Assembly (NCBI RefSeq): GCF_007655135.1
Contig: NC_045132.1
Location: 8,804,001-8,868,000, forward strand
DNA from: Punica granatum
Taxonomy: Eukaryota > Streptophyta > Magnoliopsida > Myrtales > Lythraceae
Direction: 5' to 3'
DNA: 64,000 bases
Part shown: positions 32,732 to 44,638 of the stretch, piece by piece
How positions within the stretch are numbered: position 1 is the stretch's first letter
Layout: the number at the start of each line of letters is the position of its first letter
The notes under the pieces: model-generated
What the model was told of the DNA's origin: nothing
The model's input: only the letters and a program-made list of their open reading frames with translations
Databases searched by the model: none
Position numbers and translations under genes: made by a program

Positions 32732-35553
32732 TTATCTATAGATCCTGATACCTAGCACGTAGGTAGGTTCGCCTAAGTCCTTCATAGAGAAACACCTTCC
32801 CAACCAAGTCTTCACAGACTGTAAGGAAGGAATGTCATTCCCGATCAGAAGTATGTCATCTACATATAACACCAGGAAGATTACTATGCTCCCACTAACC
32901 TTCTTGTAAACACAGGGTTCATCTTCATTCTTGATGAAACCAAACTCTTTGATTGCATCATCAAAACGAAGATTCCAGCTCCTAGAAGCTTGCTTCAGTC
33001 CATAAATAGACCGTTGTAGCTTACAAACCTTTCCGGCACAATGTGGATCGACAAAACCCTCAGGTGGATCAACCAAAGTCCATACTTGGTTAGTGTACAT
33101 GGACTCCATCTCAGATCTCATGGCCTCCAGCCATTTCTCAGAGTCTGGGCCTATTACGGCTTCCGCATAGGTTGTAGGCTCATCATTATCTATGAGCAAT
33201 ACGTCATTGTCTTGAGCCACGAGAAATCCATATCTCTCGGGCTCATGACGTATCCTACTAGACCTACGAGGCTCCTGTGTCACCTGTGTAGAAGATTGTG
33301 CCACAACAACTTGTGGTACTTGTTCTGCAACATCGCCCGTCGATTGGTCAATGTCATTTTGTGGTAGAACTTCCCCAAGTTCTAATTTCCTCCCACTAGT
33401 TCCTTTGGAGAGAAACTCTTTCTCAAGAAATACCGCAGTTCGAGCGACAAACACTTTGCCCTCGATGGGATTATAGAAATAGTATCCTCGAGTTTCCTTA
33501 GGATACCCCACGAAGTAACATTTGTCCGATTTAGGGCCAAGCTTATCCGAAGACAATCTCTTCACATAAGTTTCGCAACCCCATATCTTTAGAAAAGACA
33601 TCTTGGGACGTTTCCCATACCACATCTCATATGGTGTCCTTTCAACTGATTTCGACGGAGCATTGTTTAATATGAGAGTAGCTGTCTGTAGAGCATATCC
33701 CCAGAAGGAGTCAGATAAGTTTGCATGACTCATCAAAGATCGAACCATATCTAATAAAGTTCGATTCCTCCTCTCAGCTACACCATTCCATTGTGGTGTT
33801 CCAGGTGGAGTCAGTTGAGATAAAATCCCACACTGTTTAAGATAGTCAGCGAACTCATAGCTCAAATATTCACCTCCTCGATCTGATCGAAGAACTTTAA
33901 TGCTCTTACCCAACTGATTCTCCACTTCATTCTTAAATTCTTTGAACTTTTCAAAGGATTCAGATTTGTGTTTCATCAAAAACACATATCCAAATCTACT
34001 GAAATCATCAGTAAATGTAATGAAGTAGAGATACCCACCTCTAGCAAGCTTGTTCACTGGTCCACATACATCGGTATGTATGAGAGCCAAAAGATCACTA
34101 GCTCGCTCACCTTTTCCGGTAAAAGGGGCCTTAGTCATTTTCCCCATTAAGCAAGGTTCGCATGTCTCGATCGATTCTAAATCAAACGAGTCCAGTAATC
34201 CATCCTTATGGAGTCTAGAGATGCGATTCTCGCTAATATGGCCTAAACGACAATGCCAGAGGTAAGTCGGATTCGAATCATTAGATTTGAGCCGTTTGGT
34301 TTCCACATTATAAATAGGCGTATCTAGATCAAGAACATACAGACCATTACTTAAATGTGCACTGCCATAATATACATCATTCATGTACATAGAACAACAC
34401 TTGTTCTTTATAGTGAAACAAAATCCCTTCTTGTCCAAACAAGAAACAGATATTATGTTTCTACTAATAGCAGGTACATAATAACAGTCATTAAGATCTA
34501 ATACAAGCCCAGTAGGTAAAACTAGGTGATAAGTCCCTACAGTTAATGTAGCAACTCTTGCTCCATTTCCAACTCGTAGGTCCACCTCGCCCTTTGTCAA
34601 CGATCTACTGTCCTTTAGGTCCTGCATATTTCCACAAATATGAGCACCACATCCGGTATCTAATACCCAAGATGTAGAAGTAGTAGATACATTAATCTCT
34701 ATAACATGGATACCTGAAGTGGAAGTCTCACTTCCCTTCTTCTTCTTCAACTCTTCCAGGTATATCTTACAATTCCGCTTCCAATGTCCAGTGTTGCCAC
34801 AATGGAAGCAGTAATCATTCTTCGCCACCTTGGCTTTAGGCTTCAACTCACCCAAGTCAAAATTGGATGCACCTTTAGCCTTCTTGCCTTTACTCTTGCT
34901 CTTGCCCTTTCTTTTGGTCCCTTGGACCATTAGAACGGACGTCCCCTTGCTGATATCATGCTCAGCTGTTCTCAACATGCTAAGCAGTTCAGGCAATGGT
35001 TTATTGTAGTCATTCATATTATAGCTCATAATGAACTGACTATAACTGCTGGGCAGCGACTGTAGACTAAATCTGTGGCCAACTCTTGACCCAGAGGAAA
35101 TCCCAGTCTTCCCAGAGTCTCAACGTACCCAATCATCTTGAGTACATGAAGACCCACCGGGCTACCCTCAGTCAACCTTGCCTGAAAAAGTGCTTTAGAG
35201 ATCTCGAATCTCTCATGTAGGGCCTACTCTTGATAGAGCTGCCTGAGATGCACGATCATATCGTACGCCTTCATGTTCTCGTGTTGCTTCTGAAGCTCCG
35301 AGTCCATGGTGACTAACATGAGACATCCGACGTTTACGGCATCATCATGATGCTTACTATAAGCATCTTTCTCAGCTTGGGGAGCATCGTCAGGCGGTGG
35401 CGCAAGAAGAGGTTGCTCTAAGACATATAGCTTCTTTTCTTGGGTGAGAACAATTCTCAAGTTTCGATACCAACCAAGGAAATTATTCCCTGACAGTTTG
35501 TCCTTATCAAGGACGGATCGCAAACAGAAAGTACTAGAAGTGCTCCCTGCCAT
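32732..35553 (-). pseudogene. Copia-1 gag-pol, broken
   Basis: The gag start is taken at 35553 (MAGSTSSTF); an upstream Met in the same frame lies in the leader. A CAG-to-TAG stop interrupts gag at about 35224, and a one-base deletion near 35062 shifts the frame. The 765-codon frame from 35029 then carries the CCHC knuckle (CFHCGNTGHWKRNC), protease motif WVLDTGCGAH, the integrase zinc-finger region, the integrase core (HTDVCGPV, RSDRGGEY, NGVAERRN) and part of the RT. In the RT, 276 bp are deleted in frame between two TCAGGT repeats (junction 33059-33064), removing the block with the first catalytic Asp (DVKTAFLNG in Copia-2). YVDDILLIGND remains near 32860. Reading ends at 32732 by truncation. 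Not functional. Confidence 0.93.
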
Positions 35554-36240
35554 GGTAACTACCATAGAAATATACAAAATAAGTATTATGACACAACAAT
35601 ATTTAATGAGGACTTTATAAATATTGCTCCCACTATTTATATCAAATCAATGACCCTCAACATTGATTCAGAGAATATCATTCTCATAGTAGCTCAAGAT
35701 CCATATCTCACCAAGCTCTGAGTCAGCGAGGGCTGATTCACCCAGAACTTGCTATTTAGGTAGGGAACTCACTTTCCCAATTGCATCACATGCAACTCTT
35801 GATTAGTTGAGTGAATAACTCCTTATTCAAATCTATCTTATAGATCGATGCCCAACTACATGCCTCTGAACTCCTAATCCTATTAGGCTTGCTCAGTTAA
35901 GTCCGACCCACTGGTAAACACAACGTCTTACTAGGATAGATAAGGGCATCCTGCGAAGGCAAGGTCTACACACTCATCGATCTTGGTCTTGACGAGCGTT
36001 ACACGGTGGAAGGATATGGACTTAATATTTTGAGGGATTTGATTAACATTTAATCGATCTCACTATACACTATTATGTAACTATTACATAATAGTCCACA
36101 CGTATAACTATTATACTAACACAACTAGGACATAGTCCATGTCTAACAGTCATGCACCGCAAATATCAAACATAATCATACCAGTACCAAGCATAAAATC
36201 ATATTTTATGATATTATCTACTCAGATTCTAACTAGCTAG
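35554..36240 (-). other. Copia-1 5' leader
   Basis: Non-coding sequence between the PBS and gag, nearly the same as 54297-54982 in Copia-2. Confidence 0.8.
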
Positions 36241-36252
36241 GCTCTGATACCA
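36241..36252 (-). promoter_or_regulatory. Copia-1 primer binding site
   Basis: The element strand reads TGGTATCAGAGC, the classic initiator tRNA-Met complement of plant copia elements, two bases after the LTR. Confidence 0.93.
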
Positions 36253-36550
36253 ATTGCTAGTTCCACGGGGCGCAACGGAAGCGAAAAAGGAACAGAAATT
36301 CAAAATTTCCTACCCGTGAAACTAATTCCAAGACCTACTAGAAGAATAAGAGTAAATAAAAACGTACCTGGAATATTTAAAGTTGTCGACCGAGCGTCCC
36401 ACGCGTGACGCCTCTACTGGAATCCACACCGACTTTGTCGACGAGTCTTCGAGATCGGCGGTGCTAGCGACCAACACTCGAAAGAAACACCGATGCGACA
36501 CCCGAAATTTTCAGACTAATGGACCTAATTTGAGTTGAACAATTCAACCC

Positions 36551-36655
36551 AAAATATATATATTTTATATGCACACATATATGCACGTACATATATATAT
36601 TAGCATATATATATAATATGTGTGCGTTTTTATATATCAGCATATATATATATAA
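36551..36655. repeat. AT-rich microsatellite-like tract
   Basis: ATATATAT runs broken by TGCACACATATATGCACG; likely (TA)n expansion within the LTR. Confidence 0.7.
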
Positions 36656-36670
36656 TCATGCTTACTGCCC

Positions 36671-36680
36671 CTTTTTATAA
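36671..36680 (-). promoter_or_regulatory. TATA box of the Copia-1 LTR
   Basis: TTATAAAAAG on the element strand, kept at the same place in both Copia-2 LTRs (49029-49038 and 55371-55380). Confidence 0.65.
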
Positions 36681-37915
36681 ACAATATGGGGGGTGAAGAT
36701 GAAATCCCAACCGATGTGGGATTTAGGGAATTAAGGTTCCCTTATGACATGTGTCCTTACACATGTTAATCCACATAAAAGCCATGTGTCACCATATTAA
36801 TCGTGCATCAATTTGGTCCATTTAATCTAATAAATCGAGTCTAATTAATCGACAAATTTAATCTCATTAAATATCCAATTAATTAGTCGCACCATAAATC
36901 ATCTAATCTCTATTAGATGATTTTATTGTTTCAAAATATCTCGTCAATTTAGTCGTAGTGTGTGACCCTGTAGGTTCCCAATTACGTTGACAGTAATATC
37001 AAAATCTCTATTTCAATATTACAAACAGTGAGTGGCATCTAGCAATGCATCACTGTTACTCAAGTAATCGGAAAGTCAATTTCTCGACGAACCTTGTGAC
37101 CTCCGTTACCGTGTAATATAATCCCTTTGTCCTCTATATCTCTATTGAGCCCAAGGCATGGTCGATGACATCCTTGTATGGCTCAATATCTCTTTTTCTT
37201 GGTTTACCGGGTAAGTCTATCAGAACAAATGAGCTCGATATCATTATATCGACTCATTTGGGTATGCATACACTTTTAGACTTAACCACCAAGTGGCCGT
37301 GAGATATCGCTCCCGTTTCGTAGGAGGGACAAATCCTATCTTGATCACTCACATTCCTCTCCATGCTCTGTGGTATACCCAATAACTGTCTTTATAACCA
37401 TCCTGTTACAGTGGCGTTTGACAGTATCAAAGTATATGACATTACATGTAGGAATCTATGGTGACCTCAAGTCAAAGGACCATTACACTATAGTCACTTT
37501 GAGATATGCTAATGACAGTCACGTAACAACCCATGTAGCAATCTCATGGCAGATCAGTCCTATACACATTACTCTTAATGTATACATGTGGTGTGATTTG
37601 ATATCTCCATATCCATGACCTATGAGATTTGATCATCAATCAACACTTACACTAATCTAACCGTATTATCGTTGTCCTAATTAACGATAATACTTTGACT
37701 ATGGACATTTAGGAATAATGTTCAGTAATTATAGGATCTCACAATCAAGTCACACTTGATGCCTATTGAACCTACTATTCCAAGGACATTATTGTGTAAA
37801 ATCATATTTAGCGCAATCTACACAATAACAGATATGCCTCGTAATATAATGAAATACATGTCATATTACAGAACTGATGATAGATTGCATCTAGGGCATA
37901 CACCAATTCCCAACA

Positions 37916-38906
37916 GGATTTGCATGCCAAAATACCCCAGGTTAATAAACTTGCTAATCCACGTACATTCGGTGAATACAAACACATTGTCTGTTATTTA
38001 CCTGCTACTTGTTATCTTTCCGCACCTGTTTGCCATGCGGGTCGAGCCTGATCTCTAGGCCGAATAATATTAGGGTTCAACGCCCTAATCATCGAGCACA
38101 GGGTCCAACACCATAATCAACACTCACAGGGTCCAACGCCCTATTCAGTGAGAGCGTGCATTGAATTTCAGTTCTTCTGTCTTTTCCCTAAACTCGCGGT
38201 GAGTTAGAGCGGAATAATAACTGAACGCGAGTCAACTGGAATTCGGCCATTTGTAATTTGTATTTATTGTTTTCGAGAGCATTGTAAGGACTTTTATTTT
38301 GTACATTTGTTCTGTAAGAATTCCAGTCGGTGAGCGAACGGTTCGAGAGTCGAATTAATCGAATCGGTCTAATGCTTGCCAAGTCACAAGTAAATCCAAG
38401 ATCTCGCGGTTTTAGTTCACGCAGGGATTCGACCTCCATGGTTCGATGAACTGTAACGCAAGATTGTGAACCAACTTCCCGACATACGGGTTTACTTCTC
38501 TCTCGGCTTCTCAACCGACATCGTTTAATTCACCGAATCTCCGGTGTCAAAACGTGCGAGCCGAGTGCAGCTTAATTCATGCGGTAAATCAACAAAATGC
38601 AAGCCTAGCAAACCAAAGTACCGAAAGGGCGTGCGGGATATAGGCCCACACGTAACATGAACCCCCGAACTCGGATTTTCCGGTTCCGCACAGACCAATG
38701 CCTTAACAACAAACTAGGTGTTCTATACCCCTAGACCTGGGTAACTTATCCGCCCTCGACCTTCGAGTCGTAAAATGATAAGTGGCGACTCCTTCTCTCA
38801 CGTGTGTCAGTCACTCGTCCCCACGGGAAGGTGGACAATCCCAAGTCGCGCGATCCAAAAGCGTGCAATGCGGGCCCCGACGAGATTCCACATTCGGGTC
38901 CATACA
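37916..38906 (+). repeat. LTR 2b, right part
   Basis: Resumes at GGATTTGCATGCC, matching LTR 2a from about 23229, and ends GGGTCCATACA. About 720 bp of the LTR (equivalent to 22508-23228, including the hairpin) is missing across the Copia-1 insertion. The PBS-like core is at 38783-38792. Confidence 0.85.
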
Positions 38907-39502
38907 CCTACGCTAGGTAAAGTTGACTTGCCTGGGATGAAGACTTTTGCACAGATGAGTTACAAGAAGGATAAGAACCAACAATGGCATTTTTTAGTGA
39001 ACCTATACATGGTCTCAATGTTCATGTTTTGCCTCCAAACTCATGGTGAGGTTCGAGAAGTTGAATCTTGGCCATATCACTCGTGAAACAAGGCAAGTTG
39101 AGGAGCCATCTAGCCAGGCCTCGCAATCATATGCTAAGGGAATAGCATAATTAAAATAGATGATGCTTGTAGGTTTTGAAGATATTTAAGCAGTTAATTC
39201 GTCCAGGAAATATGCGTGGTACTCCATGATTGATTTAGAGTCTACATGCATAGTGACTTCTGTTTTGTTATCACAAGATGTTCAACTTGAGATGATAGAT
39301 TTGTAGGACCCTTTTGTTGTTGTTTTGTTTAAATGGATATTGCAATGTCAACCGAAAACAATATCGGTTCCCTATAACTAAGTGGATTATTCTTATTGCT
39401 TTTTGCTTCCATATTTCTTGCTTATGCACTCATCTCCCGATCTGATCATCTTGTTTTTGTCGATGAAATTTACCTTTTTCAAGAGATAATAAACACAAAC
39501 TT
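38907..39502. other. Unassigned sequence between LARD-A element 2 and the CACTA remnant
   Basis: No recognised domain or terminus. It may belong to the 3' part of the CACTA element, which runs leftward, but nothing here proves that. Confidence 0.4.
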
Positions 39503-41156
39503 CTATATATTTGTCTCTTGCACATGATCATAAATGATCATGGTATTAGATATTATAACATGGTTCATGATGGTGAGATTGTAGCACCATGATAAAAGCT
39601 TCTCATGTATTTTAAAAGCTCTCATGTAGAATGATTTTTTCATTATTTTACCTTCAATATGGAGATATGTCATTGTTGTGGAGCAATACATAGCGGTGTG
39701 CATGAGCTAGTGACAAAGTGTCCAACTTATCACTTTTGATGGTCCCCAATACTTGACCTCCTGACGAGAAAGGAGAGTGGCCTTCTCTAATTTCCCCTTG
39801 ATTCCTACGAGGTCCGGAAAATATTGTTTCTATGTCCGAGAAGTAGCGAGTACAAAGGTTAGACATTCAAAGACTATATATCCTTCGGTGATCGATTGTT
39901 TGGATATGCTCTGTTACGCACAAGTGATTTTAGTTGATTAAAGAACGTAAAAAATATAGGAACAACATAGAGAACGGGTTAATTGCATAAATACATACAT
40001 AAATATAGACAAACTCATTATACTAAAAAAAGAAAGAAAGACATTCAGTAGATGGTACTTCTACTAATCTTTCAATGGGATACATCCAACTATAATGCAT
40101 GGGTCCTCCAAGTTTTGCCTCTTGAGGCAAATGAATTATTAAGTGGACCATGATGGTGAAAAAGTCAAGAGGAAATCTTTTTTTCAATTGACAAAGTATC
40201 ATTGTAGCGTCCTTTTGTAGAGCATCCATCAAACATGGCCGAGAGTCTTTGAACATAACTTCTTAAAGAACTCAGAAAGAGCTGAAAGTGAATCTATGAG
40301 CGTCTTCAATGGAACACTTCTCAGGCATATCAGAAGTAATTTGTGCATTAAAATGTGACCATCATACTCTTAAGATTTGATAACTTATGGTCTTTTAAAT
40401 TAACACACCTTGATATGTTGGAAGCATAACATCGGGGACCTTCAATGACTTAAGGATCGATAGGAATCAGTCTTTCTCCTCGTGGAGAGATAACCTGCTA
40501 ACGGAATATGGATTTTGTCATTTATTTCTTGGGGATGCAAGTCTACTCTTATGCCCATGTCGCAAGTTCAATCAAGCTTTCATATTATCTTTACGCGATG
40601 TACTAATAACTTTATTGCACATGTTCTTCTCGATGTGCATAACCTCCAAACTATGACGTAGAAGATTATGACGCCAATATGGAAGGGTAACGAAAATACT
40701 CATCTTTTTCCATAAGGTGGACGATGAATTTGCGCGACCATGATGTGTGCCTTCTCCAATTACGTTAAGAGATCTTTTCTCATCTCTCTTCCTCTTATCC
40801 TTGGAAGCATTACCATAGGTAAATGATTTACCTTCGAGTTTACTATAAATGTCATCTCTTGAAGGGGTGGTAGGGACATTTCCAATCTCAATCGATCCAC
40901 CAAACTCATCACTTTGATACCTAAATGGATGGTCTTGTGGAAGCCATCGCTGTCCCATGTAGCAATTTTTTTTTATTGACTAATCATTATGAACATATTG
41001 ATTCCGCACACACCGGGCATGCGAATCGACCTTTTGTACTTCATCCAAAAAGATTCGCATATGCTGGAAAATCATTTATAGTCCATATAAGCCATGCACG
41101 TAAGGTGAAATCCTTGCTATTTGAGGCATTAAACGCATTAACACCATCCATTAGCT

Positions 41157-41164
41157 GCTTCAAC
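41157..41164. repeat. hAT MITE target duplication, left
   Basis: GCTTCAAC, identical to 41721-41728. Confidence 0.92.
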
Positions 41165-41720
41165 CATTGTTATCAGAACCGGACCGGACCGGCCGGTTCG
41201 ACCGGTCGGACCGGGAACCGGCACCAAGTCCGGTCCGGTTCGTCTAAAAACCGAAATGGCAGCTTTGAACCGCCGGACCCATTGAACCGGCCGGTTTTAA
41301 GCAAAATTTCATTAAACCGGCCGGTTCTATGGGTTTTTATGGGTTTCCTATTTAATGTAAAAATTGGTTGGTTGTGTAAAGATTTGAACTCATGACCTCT
41401 TACTTTTCATATTAGCATACTACCAACCAAGTCACCACCACTTTTTTGTTCTTTTAACTCTACTTTTAAGTACTTATTAAAATAAAATATTTATTTTGAA
41501 GTAAGAAATATTAAATATAGATACTTTCTTATACTATTGTTATATTTCTTTAAAATCATCATACTTTTATCTTAATTATCATAATTTTTTTAATAATATG
41601 AATATTTATTTTATTTTAAATAAACGAGCGGTCCGACCCATCGAACCCCCGGTTGGACCCATAAACCCATGACCCCGTACCCCTTCCGGTTCATCATCCG
41701 GTCCGGTTCTGATAACACTG
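41165..41720. mobile_element. hAT-type MITE inserted in the CACTA transposase
   Basis: 556 bp with terminal inverted repeats: left CATTGTTATCAGAACCGGA, right (reverse complement) CAGTGTTATCAGAACCGGA, continuing CCGGA on both. The 8-bp target duplication GCTTCAAC is perfect. CCGG-rich subterminal runs are followed by an AT-rich centre. An 8-bp duplication and a CAGTG-like terminus place it in hAT. There is no transposase, so it is non-autonomous. Confidence 0.92.
41369..41439 (-). other. tRNA-like sequence inside the hAT MITE
   Basis: The minus strand reads TGACTTGGTTGGTAG (A-box-like) and, 30-odd bases on, GAGTTCAAATC (B-box-like), with possible acceptor ends GGTGGTG and CACAACC pairing 6 of 7. 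Stems are imperfect and no confident anticodon arm is seen, so it is a tRNA-derived relic rather than a working tRNA gene. Confidence 0.45.
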
Positions 41721-41728
41721 GCTTCAAC
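41721..41728. repeat. hAT MITE target duplication, right
   Basis: GCTTCAAC, identical to 41157-41164. Confidence 0.92.
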
Positions 41729-43154
41729 TCATCTATCAAAGATTGTAAGTAGACATCGGTATTATTGCTAGGCCCATTTTCACCAGGAATTACCATTGAC
41801 AATACAAGAGAGGATGGCTTCGTACACGAGTAAGGTTCCATGTTGTAGGGGACCAATATCACTAACCACGTACTATGTGTCATGCTCATTGTTTGGAAGG
41901 GATTAAAGTCATCACTAGCTAAGCCCAATCTTACATTGCATGGGTCAGCTACAAAGTTTGGATATTGCTCATCAAAAGCTTTCCACGCTTCAGCATCAAC
42001 AGGATGCCTAAAAATCCCATCTTAAATGCGTGAATCTGAATGCCATCTCATCGAACTAGCTGTTTTAGATGATTGGAACAAACGCTTCAGCCTCAGAATC
42101 AAGGGAAAGTATCGCAAAATTTTCACAAGCTTCTTGCGATGAAGGATATTAGGGATATGTAAAACTTCATCAACTACGTTTGAATGATCATTCTCATCAA
42201 CTGTAGTTACCACCCACCTTGAAATGCCACATGTCAGGCATGACTTAGTATTTGTGTTAGGACTCCAATACAACATACAGTCATTAGTGCATGCATGAAT
42301 CTTAACAAAACCAAGATCCAATTTTTTCAGCAATTTCTTCAAATCGTAGTTTGTTGCAGGTAGTGAAGTGCCATGGAAAGCATCAATTAGTAGATCTAGT
42401 AACATAGTAAGTGATTTTCCTGACCACCCATTCAATGTTTTTATATGAAATAGCGCAAAAGGAATGATATGGTAGAGTATTTCTTACAACATAGGATAAA
42501 GTGGTACTTCACTTTCAGCCATAAAATCATTCCCATTGTTAGATTGATTGACATTCTTAGAAGGCATTAAGGTGAAAAATTCATCAGTCTTGTCCTCGTC
42601 ATGGATAGGGGGCCTTCAACTCTATCATGATATGGCACATTTAATCCCATGGCTTCCAATATTAAATCTCTCACACCTAAATCTCCACCAATTTTCATTT
42701 ATAATTTGAGAAGAACCCTGAATTTTCAGGAATGTTGATGGCAAAGAGATAGAAGTTTCACCATGGAAAGCCCATCTCTTGTAACTTTTGTCAATATCAT
42801 GTAATCGAAGATGACTATGTATCGCGCTTGGATCCATGATACATCTATTCAAACATCTTTTGCAAGGACAGTGTATATTTTCTCCATGTCTAGAATTTGT
42901 GGTGGCATACTTGATAAAAGCAAATATTCCTCTCATATATGCGGTGCTAAATCGTGACACATCGATCCAACTTTTATCCAATATCTATAAATTTTCAATA
43001 ATGATGAAAGGTGAGTTAGGTATCTCATCAAACAAATATTAGCCATTGTGCGCACCCGAATTTGATCTCGTCGGGGCACGCATGCGCGCGCCTAAGCAAA
43101 CGCGGCTTGGGAGTGTCCACCTTCCCGGGGACGCGCGACGGACGCACGTGAGAA

Positions 43155-43164
43155 GGAGTCGCCA
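43155..43164 (-). promoter_or_regulatory. PBS-like core inside the LARD-B LTR
   Basis: TGGCGACTCC on the element strand, about 110 bp before the LTR end, as in LARD-A. Confidence 0.55.
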
Positions 43165-44533
43165 CCTGCCATTTTACGACCCGAAGGTCGAGGGTCGGCA
43201 AGTTACCCGGGTCTAGGGGTACGGGGTACACCTAAATTCTAAGGTAATGGTCGTACGGAACCGAAAATTCCGAATTCGGGGGTTCTATTACGTGCGGGCC
43301 TATATCCCACACGCCCTTTCGGTACTCTAGCTTGCTAGGCTTGCCATTTTGTTTATTTACCGCGTGAATTAGAGTTGCGCTTGACTCGCCCGTTTTGACA
43401 CCGTAAAATCGATGAATCGATCGAGTTGGGCCGAGGATCCGAAGGATGAGTAGGCTTGAGAGTCAAGGAATTGGTTCGCTATCTTAGCGTTACAGTTCTT
43501 CGGACCGTAATGGTCGATTCCCTGCGCGAACCGAGACCATGATTATTCGAGCTTACTCGTCCCTTGGTGACGATAGACCGACTTAACCGACTCAACACTC
43601 GGACCTCTTGCTCACCGATCGGGATCCTTACAAGTATATGAATAAATACACAAATAAGATCCTCACAATGTGCACTCGAATAATTACAGAATACAACTGA
43701 ATGAAATAAGTAGATCCCGATCGGTTTGCATTGGGCCAATATTCCCCTCCGGCTCACCGTATGTTTTGAATAACCGATAAACAAATTAAGGCAACGCGGG
43801 CTTGAGGAGCCGGGGGTCGGGTTCGATTGAACCGATGGTTTGCAGGAGAACCGATTAGTTCCCACTGTAACCGTCGGACCAATCGAGCTCCCGGGTGATA
43901 CCTAAATACGTTTCACGCGCTCAATCCAAATCCGCCTTCCACATAGGCCGTATTCGGAGTGCGACGGTGAATCGAGGCTAGATCCCATTCCGCACTCGGG
44001 TTGCACGCGCTCGGTGAGTTAAGAGGCGTTGGACCCCGTGTTCGGTGATTTGGGGCGTTGGACCCCATGTAACACATGACCTATGGGTTCGGGCCCGAAC
44101 CGCAATAAATTATCGAAAGCAAGAATAAAACAGAAGAAAACTGATATAACTGACACAATACAGAAAGCAACTGACAATTACTAATAGTGTCGGTGAATAC
44201 AAACAAATTGTGTATTAGGCCGAATATACGTGATTTAATCAGTTATTATCCGTGGTTGATTGGCAAACAATGCATCTAACCTAGGCAAACATAGATGGCG
44301 GGCTAGGATAAGGTTCTAAGCTAATTACATGTGTGTGTTTGTTTTATGACTTTCATTTCAGTTAAGTGTCACTGGGGTTTCACCGAATTAGCCAAACTCG
44401 TGTTTTGACTCTAGATTGGGATCTATTATCCCACCTATCCATTATCTAGGGTTCGATTAGGCCGAATGTACAATTAATCCGGTTGTTCGTGATTTGCAAC
44501 TGAAATAAAATGCTCCCCACCGAATCTACAAAA

Positions 44534-44638
44534 GGAAGATAGAAACACCGAAAGTGAACGGAATGGGCTGTACGAAAGAAACTCACACCCGAACGGGCCG
44601 CCCCTTTCCGTCCATAGATCGAGGTGTTTCCGACTTCC
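44534..44638 (-). other. 105-nt hairpin in the LARD-B LTR
   Basis: GGAAGATAGAAACACC at the left pairs with GGTGTTTCCGACTTCC at the right; further in, ACGGAATGGGC pairs with GCCCCTTTCCGT, and CCCG with CGGG at the tip. It is followed by CCTAGGATATCGGTGAAT, homologous to CCTAGGGATGTCGCTGAAT after the element 1 hairpin, so the two hairpins hold the same position. Confidence 0.65.

Larger units (their letters stand above)
32729..37915 (-). mobile_element. Copia-1: truncated Ty1/copia element in LTR 2b
   Basis: Minus-strand copia with its 5' LTR at 36255-37915 (starts TGTTGGGAATTGG), a PBS, a leader, and gag-pol broken off inside the reverse transcriptase at about 32732. The rest of pol, the RNase H, the PPT and the 3' LTR are gone, together with about 720 bp of the host LTR, so one deletion removed the element's 3' part and its flank. 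It is closely related to Copia-2. Confidence 0.92.
36255..37915 (-). repeat. Copia-1 5' LTR
   Basis: 1661 bp with termini TGTTGGG and CTAGCA on the element strand. It contains a TATA box at 36671-36680 and an AT-rich (TA)n tract at 36551-36655 that Copia-2 LTRs lack. The central part is close to the Copia-2 LTRs, the part near the PBS is more diverged. Confidence 0.92.
19428..38906 (+). mobile_element. LARD-A element 2 with an extra 5' piece, interrupted by Copia-1
   Basis: Order on the plus strand: truncated 3' part of an internal region (19428-19649), PPT, LTR 2a (19664-24219), PBS (24223-24240), internal region (24220-29854), PPT, LTR 2b (29855-38906, holding Copia-1). LTR 2a is therefore both the 3' LTR of a truncated copy and the 5' LTR of the next, as expected from recombination between LTRs of tandem copies. 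There is no gag or pol. It belongs to a different subfamily from element 1, with a GC-rich block in place of the 191-bp duplication. No target duplication can be tested because the left end is missing; the five bases after the right end are CCTAC. Confidence 0.85.
39503..42981 (-). pseudogene. CACTA (En/Spm) Tnp2-type transposase, decayed
   Basis: Minus strand, in order: Transpos_assoc domain (start MDKSWIDVSRF at 42981; CPCKRCLN; about to 42760); the Transposase_21 region (42435-41611) with NGWSGKSLTMLL, IHACTNDCMLYW, SSKTASSMRWH, LASDDFNPFQTMS and DVYLQSLIDELK; after the MITE the same region goes on with WTINDFPAYANLFG (41100-41045) and LPYWRHNLLRHSLEVMHIEK (about 40680-40620); DUF4218 (40256-40023) with FFTIMVHLIIHLPQEA; and a tail with RYFSDIETIF (about 39840). 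Breaks include a TGG-to-TGA stop at 41041-41043, several frame changes and the hAT insertion. The element's CACTA termini were not found. LARD-B cuts the sequence 66 bp upstream of the start codon. Confidence 0.9.

Noticed and set aside
33041..33367. Plus-strand open frames opposite copia pol
   Set aside because: Shadows of the minus-strand pol frame, recurring at the same place in Copia-2 (51509-52111).
38907..39100. Host exon next to LARD-A element 2
   Set aside because: An open stretch runs past the LTR edge but no domain or splice pattern supports a gene.
41369..41439. Functional tRNA gene
   Set aside because: Stems are imperfect and no clear anticodon arm; kept only as a tRNA-like relic.
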